From Dermacentor variabilis (Eukaryota; Arthropoda; Arachnida; Ixodida; Ixodidae), in assembly GCF_050947875.1 (NCBI RefSeq), contig NC_134568.1:193891353-193955352 (forward strand): a DNA stretch of 64,000 nt, in the 5' to 3' direction. This document shows, one piece after another, positions 1 to 12,380 of this stretch. Position 1 is the first letter of the stretch. Every line of letters begins with the position of its first letter. Made by a program: the position numbers and the translations under genes. Below the pieces are notes generated by a model. That model had not been told where the DNA came from and made no database searches. It saw only the letters and a program-made list of their open reading frames with translations.

Positions 1-771
<771 letters not shown>

Positions 772-892
772 GGTTGCTTTCACTACTTTTGTTGCTCATT
801 AGCTTCTTGGTAGATCGTTCTGTCGGTCGTGTCATGTTAGTCACAACAACGAGAGAAAAAGCAACGCAAACAATAGTGATCCCACAAATCGG

Positions 893-1683
893 TTATTGTA
901 TTGCGATCAATATAATCCTTGTATGGACAATCCAGACACATTTTTTCAGCCGCCGTCGGCGTCACAGTGATGTTCCGTATAAAGTCCATGGGCAATAAAA
1001 GCGTCGCCGCGTGCCGTATGCTGTATGTGCGAGTGAAAGCACGCCAGGGTAGCCAACGATCGCGGCTCAATCGGACCCGTGCGAGGGAGGCAGGCGGATA
1101 GCAAACGCGCCGTCTTCCATCGCGCGAAAGGCCGGGGGGGGGGGGGTAGGGCAAGGGGACATGAGCGAAGGGGTCGCGTTGAGCTCCGGCAGCAACTGCG
1201 TATTTCGCGTGTCGGTGTAAGGGAAACTGATGATGGCGACTCAATCTCGCGCGCGAAAGGGAGCAAAGTGGCGCGGCAGCGCGGGAGGGAGGGGAAGGCT
1301 TCTACTCCGCTAGAAACTGCACACTTTGTGCGGCCGTGCGCGGTCGCAGGCGCGGTATCTTTAAAGCGATCTGCAGACGACTCATACCTTTGTGCGTGCT
1401 ATTTTTTTTAAACCACTGTTTGCGTTGAAGCGATAGACAGCACGAAGGTCACTTCGCTCGCTGATGCTGCTGCGCGTGGTCACGCCAGCGTTTCGACAGC
1501 GAGTGTTCGCGGTTATCGAGTGGGATGCGTTCATGTTTGCCTTTGCACACTGACACCATGCTTGTTAATTCATTTCGCTCACGAATGTTTCCAAGTTTAC
1601 ATGGCCGATAAAACTTCTTAACATAGCTCTCTACTAATTTGCTCTCACAATCGATGCTTTCCTTTCTGGCGAAACTGCGAGTT
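893..1683 (-). mobile_element. Family A element, copy 1
   Basis: Dispersed repeat without coding capacity, matching three other copies in the window (12288-17514 split, 18602-19622 and 19686-20345). The left end has the CCGTATAAAGTCCATGGGC segment, which recurs inverted near 17430 and 19550. The right end has the GAAGCGATAGACAGCAC and AATTTGCTCTC segments shared with the others. A run of 13 G lies at 1134-1146. It looks like a non-autonomous DNA element, because the better-preserved copies end in inverted ATTGCGATAGCAA-type sequences. Confidence 0.65.
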
Positions 1684-1984
1684 TTTTTCGACGAGGGTAA
1701 GTAGAGACTAATGTTTCCCAAGCCTGTAAAGACCTTCCGTGCAGCAGGCAAAGACACAGTTGTGATGCCTGTCTGCTTTTATTGACGCACATATATAGAT
1801 AGCAGGCGTTTCTTTTTACGCGAAACACACACACACACACAAGGGATAAACACTGTCATATCTAGGCCCTTGCCGTACTTGCTGATACATTACGTGGCTG
1901 GGTGGACATTATCAACAAGAAAACTTCAACAATAATTTCGCTAATTAACTAAAATTGGATACTTAACTTTAATGATTAACTATA
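1684..1984. other. Intron, short (AC)n only
   Basis: Contains an AC repeat at 1825-1841. No gene or recognised element. Confidence 0.5.
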
Positions 1985-2345
1985 GGGAGCATATTGGAAT
2001 TTCGAAATTGAAGCCGAGCAGTAGTGGAGTCATATCTGAGCAGAAATCCTAAAAATAATACCCCTTCAGAGATGTCCGTCCCCAAAACCTGAAAAAAAAA
2101 GAGATAAATAATAAATGCCTAGGTGTCCCAGTTAAGAATGTCCCAAACGATTTGCGGTATGGTTTCGGGAAATGGTTAACTGGAGCGCCAATTCATTTCG
2201 TAGCACATTTTGAGGTCCCATATCTCGACCGTGGTGCTAGTTTTTGGATTTCTAAGAAGACATGATCTCAATACACCTTGACTTCAATTTCACAATTACA
2301 ACGTGCACCCTAATGTCAGTAATTAAGAAGTTAGTTAGCATGTTT
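1985..2345 (+). repeat. Family E dispersed repeat, copy 1
   Basis: The part 2160-2320 aligns by eye with 12103-12260 on the same strand: both share ATTTCGTAGCA, ATCTCGA and GTGGTGCTAG or its close variants in the same order. No ORF. Boundaries are approximate. Confidence 0.5.
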
Positions 2346-3020
2346 AGTTAATAACAAAAGTGTTGCTCAAAATTTTTTGGTGCTGATGTCCTCCATGCCA
2401 CGCATCCTATAATAAAAAAACAGCGGGCTAGATATAATAGAATAAATAAATGTGTTCGACATTAAAGGAGATGGACTAGAACAATAGCGAAAACAAAGAA
2501 ACATTGGGTGAGAATTAATTAACAGGCTCGATATGCTACCCTGGAGTGTGACGAAAGTCTACTTACATTATGCAAATATATAGCGAGAGATAAAAAGGTT
2601 AGAACCATCCCTTCATGTCCTTTTTATACCGGTTGTACTGGGAAGAAATCCGCCTTGTTGGTGTTGCACTATGCATCTAAATCACATCGTACACTAGGCA
2701 GCGTCGTTCGATGAGATAGCACGGGCAGAAAATACATGCTTACTATTATTCCCACTGTCTGGCGGCGCCATCAAATAAAGCACGAAACGCTACATCTTCG
2801 GCTGCCTACGCTCGTTGTTATTGGCACGTCGTTAACTACAAAAAAAGTGAAAATGTTACATCCAGGTTCGACACGGTCACCAAACAAGGTTATGCATGCA
2901 AACATCTTTTACGGCTGTGCGCCCTACGAAAAAACAGCGCTTTCTTCTTAAAGAGTTTCATGGCTCTTGGTACGTATAAGACGAAAAAGACAGCAACACA
3001 AAGACTGCTTTATGGTCGCC
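2346..3020. other. Intron, nothing recognised
   Basis: AT-rich sequence without a supportable gene or repeat boundary. Confidence 0.4.
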
Positions 3021-3790
3021 TGTGAATAATATTCGGATAACGGGCAAACGGGATGGAAGGAGAGATCACCAGCTGCAGCCTCCTACGGGGTCAGCGAACA
3101 AACGCCAACCGCGGCACGGGGGCGCCCCGTCGTCGTCCGTGTCAGCCCCATTGTCAGGGTGGAAGGGTGAAAGCAAATCGCAGACCATCACGGCGTCGTC
3201 GTTGCGCAGTCATTGTACAGCACCGACTGGAAATACTCAAGGCGCGAGAAGCGGCGCCGTCCTCGTCTTCTTCTTCCCTCCGACGCGTCAAATTATCTTC
3301 TTTGCTGCTCGCACGGTGTGATTTACGAGCGCCTAAAGTTTCGAGCGAGTTTCTTCGCGTCTGCGAGGACATAAATAGTGGCGCTCTCCGTTTGCAGAAT
3401 CGCACCCTGGGCGAGTCATTTTCGTTTTCTGCCGTCCTGAGGAAAAAGTACTCCGAGGGCGTGTTGAATTCAGCGCCTCGCTCGCGCATTGCCCGTCAAC
3501 AGGGTAATTGCTGGCAGCGCTCCAAGGGGACGCTTCCTGTTTGCCTCGTAACGTGATTACGGTCGGGCTGGGCGACGGGCCACGCCGCGCTGTCCAGGAC
3601 AAGAACGATCACGCACCCAGCGTGCGCCGGACACGTGCGGACGGGCGCGCCGTATGCGCGGCTGACTCAATCACTGCGACGTCTTTGACTGATTTAATGC
3701 TCTCCGCCAAACAACAGCTCGTCCGCGGGTGTCGCTATGGGCGCACAATTGGGCCGCGTGCGGGATGTAAAATGCCGTAACGAGCTCGCT
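3021..3790. other. CpG-rich block 1
   Basis: Clearly richer in CpG than the flanking AT-rich intron. It has open frames on both strands (for example 3053-3556), but none with a domain I recognise, and overlapping open frames are expected in GC-rich DNA. It could be a CpG-rich repeat, a regulatory island or an unrecognised exon. Confidence 0.45.
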
Positions 3791-5879
3791 GTTGTCGCAG
3801 ATGAATTGCGTTACAGTTCGCTGCGAGCTGTCATTAGGGGAGGTCGCGAACAAGCAGAAAAACTTTCGAGAGAAATACATTTCTGCGAGTGATGTTTTCG
3901 AGGTCACGTCAAGTGCAGTACTCGGTATAGTTGGTCAACAGTACTGTCGGTGAATGCAGGTCAATGTGGCAAATAAAAAATATTGCATGCTAAAGTGGCA
4001 GGATAGAAGAAGGAAGTGTAGAGTTGACTGAAGATCATAGTGAGACGCTGGAAACTTGCTTCTTGCTACTGAATTGCACTTTTAATTAGGCGCAGAAATC
4101 TAGCGCCAGAGAAGAGGAAACTGATGCTAGACGATGATAAATAACAAAACGTTTGAAACTAGACCTACACTAGATGGCAAGGAAAAAAAAGCGAAAACTC
4201 TACAAAAAATATTTGAGACGTTCGTCATGAATTTACTCTATCGAGAACTAATTAGTAGTGACCTGATTGAAGCACCTGAACGATCAAAGGTACAGTGCCG
4301 AGCGATTCAAACGCCATACTCCGAGGCCGCTGGCGCGCTTCTGGCTCCGCTGGTGGGTGCTAGGGGCACCGAGCTGATGCATTGTGGTATACGACGAGGG
4401 CGAGAGCGTTTGTGATGCATGGTGACGTGCATTTGGTTCATCAGCAGTGGTCCAACATGCGCCGGCCGCCATGGAGTCCGAGTACCGTGTTTAAATCACA
4501 GTGAAATCTGCGTGTAGCTGCGCACCTTCTTCGCAAGGTAGCGCATCATCACATCTGATTTTTGTAGAGGCTAGAAAACCATTGATTACCTGTTTTGCAG
4601 CCGTCCTTCGTACGACGTCCAAAGCCTCTCTCTTCCCGACAACTTCAAACCTTCAGGACTCCATAACATTTTCTGAGTATAAAATACTGGGACCCCGGCC
4701 ACATATGTCGCTGGGGCAAAAAAAAAAAAAAAGCTATTCGCGCACTAATCTGCTTTTGAAGTACGTCGTCCTGAGATGCTCCCGTGCGCACGAAGTTTTC
4801 ACTATCTCCACCTTTATATTCTCTCTTACCAGCTATATCAAGTTAACAAACTGAGTGCTCGTCTGGATTCCCTCCCTGCCTTGCCTACCGTTGCTTTCTT
4901 TCTCTCTCTCTCTCTCTCTCTCTACGCTATTTCCAGTGCGCAACGCGCCGTAGTGTGTTTGATATAACTTACTTTCATCATTTCATCGAGAATTACAGCC
5001 ACCATTGTTCTTTTCTTTTTTTAAGTTGCAGAACACGGTTCATTGTCGATGCAGTAGAGCGATGGAGTAGGCTCAACTAGAGATATTTGACAAGACAACA
5101 CATTAAAGCAATTTCACAAATGGTTAGATAACGTTTAAATACAAGAGAAACAATCATCTCTTTCACAAATCGCTAATAATTCCGGTGAAGAATGCACTAT
5201 CTTTATTTGGTATAAATGTTACCTTGGTCTAGAATCCACGGGATTCACCAATGCTTACTCGTTACTCAGCCGAATAGGTGGCCCTCCTTCGCGCGACCGT
5301 TGCCAGTGTGCGGAGTCTATGGAAGATTTGATCTGCATCTCTTTCCGCTACGGTGACCAATGCTTTCTATCCTGAACCAAATTAGATCAGTTTGATTCAA
5401 GGGAATTCTTGGTGACAAAGCTACTTGTACCATGGCTATATCCGTCGTAAGCTTAGAATGCGATACGTGCATCTGTGGAATATCGACAGACCTTAATGAT
5501 CCGCTGTAATATCTGTGTCAATCTCCTGCGTAGCGTAGGGAGCCAGATGTGCACATAATTTTCCTCCCTGTCCTTTCTTCCATTTCACTCTTCCTAACTC
5601 AAAATGTAATTCACTAATGACAGCCGTATTCTCTAAATAATTTATACTTGGTAAAAACACTTGTACCCTAATTTAGAAAGAAAAGTAAATCTAGAGCACT
5701 TTTTTCGTGTAACGTGGACGTTGGGAATAATAATGTTAGGTGCTAGCTACATGGGCCAACCATGTCGAGACGCTGAAAAAGTGTAAGACTTGGTCAGAAA
5801 AATGTCAATGGTGACCTCAGTAACAACAAGCGGTGAGCATTAGTGACCGAAAGTGAGAAGTAGCCGCAATAATTTTCAT
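3791..5879. other. Intron, nothing recognised apart from short simple repeats
   Basis: Contains an A run near 4720-4733 and a CT repeat at 4898-4923. No supportable gene. Confidence 0.4.
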
Positions 5880-7330
5880 TGATGAGCCATCCCTCATTCG
5901 CAAATCGTGCAGGGCGTCGGGTGTGCAGCTATCTACGCCGACTCAGTCGATCCCTTCGCCATGGGAAATTTACTCTGGCACGAGCCCTCGAACGTTCGGC
6001 CATGGCGTATGTGCGGGGAAGCAGTCGTCGAGCTGAAATTGGCCGAGCCTGTCGAACGGAACAAGGCGCGGGTCACGCACACCCACACTCGGCACCACGC
6101 GGCGACGCAGCTTGAGAAGTGCTTGCGCGTCGTTCTCAGCGCCGACCCTTCCCTGCCGAGGGCGCGCGCTAGCCTTTCTTCGGCTGGCGCTAAAGCTTGG
6201 CCCTTTGCCCAATGCCGCACTGGTGCGCTGCTGCTGGAGTCGAATTTATGATTGCGACTCCCCGCGTGGCCTTTGCCTTTCCCGTCACGTATCGCTGTGA
6301 GCGCTGGTACGCAACGCTGAGAAACGAGCCGCACTCGCGTGCAGCGCGCGCTGTCGTATATCCAGACGTGGTAACGAGCCTTTCCCGCGCATAACGGATA
6401 TTCACTTTTTTCCAACTCGCCGTGCCAGGGCGCGTCGACAGCTTTTCCAGACGCTGATTGCTGCCGAGAAGAGGAGTCGCCACGCGGCTTGGTTTCTGCC
6501 AGGTCGTTCCTTCAACTTTGTAGTTGAGCCACGCCGTGGGAGTTCACCACGTTCGAGAATAAGGGACTTCCAGCGAACGGTGCAGCGAGAGAGCGCGGAG
6601 GAGAGATGAAAAGCGAAAAACGTAGCCCCTCCCGAAAGCGAGCTGTAGGTTCTCATTTACATCTCCCAGTCGGTGCGAATATGTTGCCTGCCACGTGCGC
6701 CGCCTGCCAGGGACAAACATGCTCAAATCCCCTCTTTCCTCGCGGCCTCGCCACCCCCGAAAGAAAAAGAAAAGATTAAAGGCGTGAAATGAAGGCAACA
6801 AGAAAGCCGGCTGTTGTTGGCAGCACGTGCTAAGGAAGGCAGCAAGAGATACGTCGTGTCGGAGAAAAAAGAAAGGATGCACGAGTAACATGGAGAGGAA
6901 AGGCGCTAGGAGACGTAAGAAAGGAAACATGGCGGGAATAAGCTGACGGCGGGACGTGGGAACCGTAATCAGCGAAACCTATATTTCCCGCTGCAACGCG
7001 ACACCGCTGGCCGCCTGTCGCGTCGTTTTGGCGCTGCCTGCAGTCGCCCGGTGCGCTAAGCAGTCGGCTTCCCCGGCTGTTCGGGCCGTTTGCACGGCGT
7101 GCGCTGGCGGCTGTGTGGTCGCCGGCGCTGCAGGGCACACCGTTGTGCGCTGCTCAATTCGGCGGCGGCCAGCAAAGCAGGCAGGCTTCCGCGTCACGTC
7201 CTGCTTGAAGGCCGTCGCTGATGGCGCAGGAAGCCGGATGGATGTCGTGTTGAGCTCTCTTCGGCCGACGTCTTAAGTGCTCGGCTACGAATATTGCTTT
7301 GAAAGCAGTTCTCGCGCGCGCCCAACTTTA
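5880..7330. other. CpG-rich block 2
   Basis: About 1.4 kb of CpG-rich DNA with many overlapping but unconvincing open frames on both strands. No known protein motif was seen. Its position 0.8 to 2.2 kb upstream of the Ig exon would fit an intronic regulatory island or an old GC-rich repeat. Confidence 0.45.
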
Positions 7331-8116
7331 CTTTGTTCTCGGTGCTTTCAGCGCGAGATCTGAGAGCTCTGGCGCTAGAGGGACAGGAGGAGCCGGAGAA
7401 GGAGGAGAGAAAACAATGGTCACTCGCGAAGCGAGAAATAACCTGGAAGAAAAATAGCCTCGCCGAAATCTCCTCTTTTGTGTGGGTGTTGTGTATTCTC
7501 TCATTCACCATCATGCCAGCGGGCATTGTGTCCACCATCGATATATCGATTTGTTGAGTAATCAAAGAGGGGCGGGTAATTCTGTATCTTGCAAGTGCAC
7601 ATTCAAGTGAACGGTGCTCTCCGACGCAGAAATAGCCTCTGTGGCGAGGTGGCAGTTCGAGAGCAATTCCGTGCTTTGGAATTCCGTTACCGTCCGGAAA
7701 AGCGATCTTCCGTTGCGGCGGATCCGATGTGCATTAAAGAATCACGGGCGCGATCTTTTGATATACGTTCAGTGCTGCTATTCGAGTGTATTTTAGCTGA
7801 TTTCGTAACTTTTCCGCCAGTTGGACATTGCTTTCGCAAAACACGTGAGCGTGTGATTGGCTAGTTTTGGTGGATACAAGCATTAAGCAGCCGTATATTC
7901 AGGAGCTACAGCGCTTGAGCGATGTCTGTGCTTGTTTTTTTCTCTGTCACTTGACACATGCACTACTCCAGCACTGCCTGCCACTGTTCGTACATAAGAG
8001 TTGCGATAAAGGCCATTAAAACGTATAAATGTCGTGGCGCTTTCTTCTACGAAGCAATTCACTTTTTCATTTTTGTCAACTGCCCTTACTCTCGCCCTGT
8101 TTTCTACTACGTGCAG
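7331..8116 (+). other. Intron 3' part before the Ig exon
   Basis: Ends in a T/C-rich tract and the acceptor AG at 8115-8116. Contains the 14-bp perfect palindrome ATCGATATATCGAT at 7537-7550. No coding sequence recognised. Confidence 0.6.
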
Positions 8117-8422
8117 TGAAGCCCGTGCGCGCGGTCATCCGGGGCAAGCAAGACTTCCTGTCAGCCGAGTTCCGCGCCGAGGTGGAGTGCGAGGCCGAGG
8201 GCTCACTGCCACCGGCGCTCGTTTCCTGGTGGCTGGACGGCGTGCGCCTGAATGCCTCGCTCGCCCAGACACGGCTGTCAGCAGGCGGCAACGTCACCAC
8301 CTCGCTGCTTGGCTTCGTGCCCAGGGCCAGGGACAACGGTCGCCAGCTCAGGTGCGTCGCCACCAACCCCAGGATGCCCGGACACGACCAAGTGGCCGAC
8401 AGCTGGGTGCTACAGGTGCACT
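8117..8422 (+). CDS. Ig-domain exon of a Sidestep-like receptor (upstream of the two)
   Basis: Internal coding exon of a cell-surface immunoglobulin-superfamily protein. It is preceded by a pyrimidine-rich tract and an AG at 8115-8116, and followed by the donor GTGAGT at 8423. It is 306 nt long and starts and ends in phase 1, the usual arrangement for Ig-domain cassettes. The translation has the two Ig cysteines (in VECEAEG and LRCVATN), a WW pair after the first cysteine (VSWWLDG), a GNVTTS strand motif and two N-glycosylation sequons (NAS, NVT). GSLPPALVSWW and the SWVLQVH end are typical of the third Ig domain of the Sidestep family, known from insects as axon-guidance receptors for Beat ligands. 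Third codon positions are almost all G or C, unlike the flanking AT-rich intron. Nephrin/hemicentin-like annotation is the main alternative. The first exon, signal peptide and membrane segment lie outside the window. Confidence 0.88.
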
Positions 8423-9521
8423 GTGAGTAGCATTTCTTTGTTACCGCGGGCCAGCACGGGAGAATCGTTATATCCAGTAGTAAATACGAGCACACGTAGC
8501 GAAAACAACTGTCCCTTGCACGCTGCGTTTGAAACCGCGTTTAGTCGTGAGACGTTCCACCAAGCTACAGGCTAAGCCATGCTGAAATGGCGTCCAACAA
8601 GGTCGGCTACTTAATGAAATAACTCATTCATGACTATTCATTAGTTACTTCAACAAAAAAAATGGCAGCTCTTCTGCATGGCTAGCAACTGCTTACTGTC
8701 TTCCGGCCAACAGCTTACTGATTTTTCTTCAATTCCATGATTGGTAGCCCGGGTGCTTCGCGCATAGTGCCAGCGAATGGAACTGGAAGACATAGTTACT
8801 CGTGAGAACTTGGCAGTGATCAAGAATGGCGCCTCAGCACGGCCCCAATATGAAGTTCCAGGTATGTTCACCAGTTGCTCTTACAATGCTTTTGTCATAA
8901 ACGCGTGTCTGCATTCGTTATTCTGCCAGTGCCTTTGGTCGCAAAAAACACTCTGCATTCCGCCTTTGACAAGGAGTCAAAGCAAACCTCTAAAGATGAG
9001 TTCAAGTGCGGCCCTGAAAACTAATCTAAATGAGAAATTAGAAAACATGTTGGGTCGAACAGATAATACCGTGTGGTATTTGCAGTATGCAATAATTGAA
9101 GAGGCTGAATGAGCAGATCAACAGTTGACGCCAGAGCAGTGCATTTTTGTTAAAATTCCGAAACTTGATAGCGTTATAATCTAACCTTCTGGTCGCCGCA
9201 CTTAGTACGAGTACTTTCCAAATATGTTTGAAGCATCTTCGGAGTAGCTTTCAAATAGTGGCAAAAGTAAAACGCCTCATTGTGTTACTGAATTACCCAA
9301 ACAACTGTAGTAAATTCACCCTTTAACTTCTCCTCAACCGATGTTCGAAGGACAGAGTTCATTTACTACAATGCACATGCATCCGTTCAATGAAGGCTTT
9401 CTATGGACACATCAAGGAAACAATTGCAAAAGAGGAGAAGAACAAAATAAATGTTCGACAGCCGCAACAATCTCGCTAACGTTATTAATCGTTTCATTAA
9501 AACTAATATTAATGTGTAAAA
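8423..9521. other. Start of the long intron, nothing recognised
   Basis: The open frame 8777-9112 shows no domain and no splice context that would make it credible. Confidence 0.4.
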
Positions 9522-10035
9522 ATTCACCGACAATTACGATAGTCCCTAATGCGAAATTTGAGCGCAGCTCTACATGTGTTTTCATTTCGCGATGTGTTGG
9601 CTGACGCGAACAAACTGTCTCGTCCGGCACATTGCAAACGGAGCAAAGTGTGGCGCGAATGCCTCGCTAATCGGGAGATCGTGAGAGGCAGCGCGACGGT
9701 GACGCGTCGGACCGATTTACACCAGCCGCCGCAGACACACCTCCGCTCATGCACACTTTGCTTCCATACAGACGACTCGCGCTAATCTGGCGCCATCTCG
9801 TAGCCATCGTCGCCGCAGAGCCTGTCTTGGGCGGCACTACGCTTTTCTCCTCACGTTTTCGCCATGCCCTCCTCCTCCGCTTTTCTCCTCGTGCTCTCTA
9901 CGCTATCGCAGTCTTTCATCCGCTGCTGCGCTCCGCGTTCGTTCTTTCATCCTTCGCTGTGCTTGTTCGGTCGGTTACGAAGAACGCTGACGCTCGCCGC
10001 AGGAGGGGGCGCCTAAGGGCTGCGCATTAAAAAAT
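9522..10035 (+). repeat. Family C dispersed repeat, copy 1
   Basis: CpG-rich, about 0.5 kb, matching 38060-38515 in the same orientation: ATTACGATAGTCCCTAATGC, GCAGCTCTACATGTGTT and TGGCGCCATCTCGTAGC recur in order with small changes. It ends near GCGCATTAAAAAATGAC. Non-coding as far as can be seen, and the class is not determined. Confidence 0.7.
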
Positions 10036-10426
10036 GACATAAAGATAGGTAGTTGTCTGTTCAGGCTCTCATTGATATTATTTTACAGTATATGTGAGTT
10101 AGACTTGCATAAAATGTTTATCAAAGACTGACAATACTCTTAGTATTTTGCGAGTAAGACTGTGTGGCACCGAGTAATTTTCCGTCAAAAAATATATAAT
10201 AATCCAGGCTCCCAAGAAAGAAGAAATGAACAACACTAGGCCTTAAAACAGCACTTAACGACTTTGCATCGCTTCATAAGCAATTGTATTCTTACGCAGC
10301 TTTATATGGTATCATATCTTGACATTATGATGAATTACCTTGATATATATTAAAACATATATGAATCTAATATACAGGGTATTCTTTTTAGTATTAACCG
10401 AATTAAACAATATTGAGCATGCTTAA
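10036..10426. other. Intron, nothing recognised
   Basis: AT-rich, with no gene or repeat boundary I can support. Confidence 0.4.
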
Positions 10427-11010
10427 GCTTCGCCTTTAAGAGTGGAACGCGATAGCATTTAAAGATTCCTGACTGCTTCTCACGCTTCCCGGCAACTGCA
10501 GCTTATGTAACCGCAATGCTTACCGGGAAACGCTCACAGCGAACTCTGTGCACGAAGACAGGCTTTCTGGTAGAAACGTGGCCTCTTGCGTGGGCCGCGA
10601 TGCGGCGGAGGTGAGTGCCATCTGGAAGTGTTTCAAGGAAACCGGCGCGCCGCTCCGTGGACTCATGCGTCGACGCGCGCAAATGGCGGACGGCGTAGCC
10701 AGTCTTTGATTGGTATAAACGCTGGAAAATGGGTTTGTTTCAGTTTTCGCGTGACAGAATTATGTTTTCTCGTATATTTAAGTTACAATCCGACGCTATC
10801 ATGTCTGTAGGTTGTGTGTTAGTCGTACTTTACGATTTTGCTACGTATTTTAGCTTGAGGAATACAATTAGTTCAGTAAATTCCTTGTGCCACATGGAGC
10901 GCCTGGATATGGGTGGTTCGAAAATCTTTTTGATGAACGGATGTCGAACGCTGGACGCCGACCCCGGATTTACTGCGACACGGGGCCCTTAACGCTATCG
11001 CGTTAAAAGC
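10427..11010 (+). mobile_element. Family B inverted-end element, copy 1
   Basis: The left end has GAACGCGATAGCATTTAAAG and the right end CTTAACGCTATCGCGTTAAA, so the ends are inverted around a GCGATAGC core. The interior has GGCAACTGCAGCTTATGTAA and GCCTCTTGCGTGGGCCG, both repeated in copy 2 at 61567-62142. No transposase is encoded, so it is probably non-autonomous. Confidence 0.7.
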
Positions 11011-11574
11011 GCATGCCGCAAATATCATAATTTGGCCTGTTCGAGGGGACTATACCGGGAGAGGTTGACATTACTTGCACGACAAATCGCGGCGGTCAGC
11101 TAGCTAACCAAAAATATTTACCGATTAACTTTTTATTATTCGCCATAGGGCACCAGTTTTCCTTGGTGCAATAGAAGTCGAGCACTATTGGCGTGGTATC
11201 CGATTAGCAGAATACCTAAGGGTACCACTACTATCTAGGTATTATTTTAACGAAGCTTTCTATGTCTCACTGATTCGTCCGTGAGCGCCGAAAACACACT
11301 GCAGGAAAGCCAACTTATACATCTGCGTAGAACACTATGGTTTACATTCTCAGTAGCGCGCCAGCGTAGACTGGCTGGCCGGTCAGTGCCTGATAACGGC
11401 GCGAAGCGACGGGATCAGCAAGAGTAGCGTTCGAGCCGTTCGAGCACAAAGTTCACTGGAAGCGCAAGTTGCGTCTGCTAGGCATGACACCACCCCTGTC
11501 GTGGTTAACTGAGCTTCCCTGTTTATCGGAGACAACAAGTGCGCCTGAACACCGGGCTCGTCTTAGCTTCTGGT
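11011..11574. other. Intron, nothing recognised
   Basis: Mixed composition, no gene or repeat boundary that I can support. Confidence 0.35.
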
Positions 11575-12037
11575 AAAAAAAAATCAAAGCCTGTTTCTTA
11601 AAGAAAGATGGTTAAACGCCACGCTGCCTAGACGAACTGTATATACCTGCATTGCGTCACGCGCGTCACGCATTATACTTGCGGCCGTCACCATGGGTAG
11701 GCCGAGGGTGTTGCGCACGGCAGAAGAGGCTGCCGTACGCGAACGCAAGTCTAGAGTCGTTCGTGAAAATGTGAGCGTGTGCGTGTAATCAACGGCTACC
11801 TGATCGAAAATAAAGGCTGTGGAACTTAACGAAGTCTGTTCATTCAACTGCAACGTAAAAAAATAATACAATACTTCACACGCAATCAAATCACATATGC
11901 AAGCATCGGGTCGCTCAGAATTTCTTGGGTTCGTTGCGTGGTTGTTGGCTTGGGACTTTGACTTTGATTCAATTTTCATTGGGGGAAAGCTTCGCGTTCA
12001 ACCATCTTTCTTTAAGAAAGGGGCTTTGATTTTTTTC
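11575..12037. mobile_element. MITE F with about 43-bp terminal inverted repeats
   Basis: The left arm 11575-11619 and right arm 11993-12037 are inverted copies: each contains AAATCAAAGCC, then TTTCTTAAAGAAAG, then ATGGTT, then ACGC (read inward), with a few mismatches. The interior is 0.37 kb and carries a short ORF at 11693-11788, entered separately. No transposase. Confidence 0.8.
11693..11788 (+). CDS. 31-residue basic ORF inside MITE F, function unknown
   Basis: ATG in a strong initiation context (GTCACCATGGG), reading MGRPRVLRTAEEAAVRERKS followed by 11 more residues and TAA. The start GRPR resembles the core of an AT-hook, and the rest is charged and likely helical. An AATAAA lies 21 nt after the stop, at 11809-11814. 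It sits inside an inverted-repeat element, so it may be the captured end of a longer gene or a chance ORF. No function is assigned. The basic GRPR-type start is from my general recollection of short ORFs in arthropod repeats, not from a search. Confidence 0.35.
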   Translation: MGRPRVLRTAEEAAVRERKSRVVRENVSVCV

Positions 12038-12074
12038 TCAAGATCGGGTTTAAAATCATGGACCATCTGCTATT

Positions 12075-12260
12075 GCCCCGGAGTGCTGGTGGTATGCTTT
12101 AGGGATATTTAACTAGAATGCCAACGTATTTCGTAGCAAATATTAAGGACGTGTATCTCGAACATAGTGCTAGCCTTATAATTCCGTTAACCTGAAAAGA
12201 CTTCACTAGAGCATGGCTTCAATTTCAAGGTTGTAACACTGGCCTTAAGTGTTTAAAAAA
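12075..12260 (+). repeat. Family E dispersed repeat, copy 2 (fragment)
   Basis: Aligns with 2160-2320: ATTTCGTAGCAAATATTAA, GTATCTCGAACATAGTGCTAG and GCTTCAATTTCA are the diverged equivalents. Non-coding. Confidence 0.5.
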
Positions 12261-12287
12261 ATGCATTTGAACCAAAAGAAGAAAGTC

Positions 12288-12380
12288 ACAGTTTCGCCCG
12301 AAAGGCGAAGCATGGATTGCAATAGCAAATTAGTAGACAGCTATCCGAATTAACTGAATTAACGAGCATGGTGTCAGCGT
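12288..12380 (+). mobile_element. Family A element copy 2, left piece
   Basis: Starts with TTCGCCCGAAAGGCGAAGCAT and GATTGCAATAGCAAATTAG, as in copy 3 at 18602. It is cut off after GGTGTCA plus GCGT by the LTR retrotransposon that begins at 12381. The rest of the same copy resumes at 16894. Confidence 0.75.

Noticed and set aside
3053..3556. 167-codon open frame
   Set aside because: It lies in CpG-rich DNA with equally long frames on the other strand and has no recognisable domain.
5933..6415. 160-codon minus-strand open frame
   Set aside because: CpG-rich DNA with overlapping frames on both strands and no motif.
8029..8116. Start codon at 8029 for the Ig ORF, giving a secreted one-domain protein
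   Set aside because: The segment before 8117 is a T/C-rich tract ending in AG, and the exon boundaries match Ig exons with phase 1 on both sides. The hydrophobic look of this stretch comes from the pyrimidine tract.
8034..8426. Second long frame over the Ig exon
   Set aside because: It is the +1 shadow of the real exon and lacks the Ig cysteine/tryptophan pattern.
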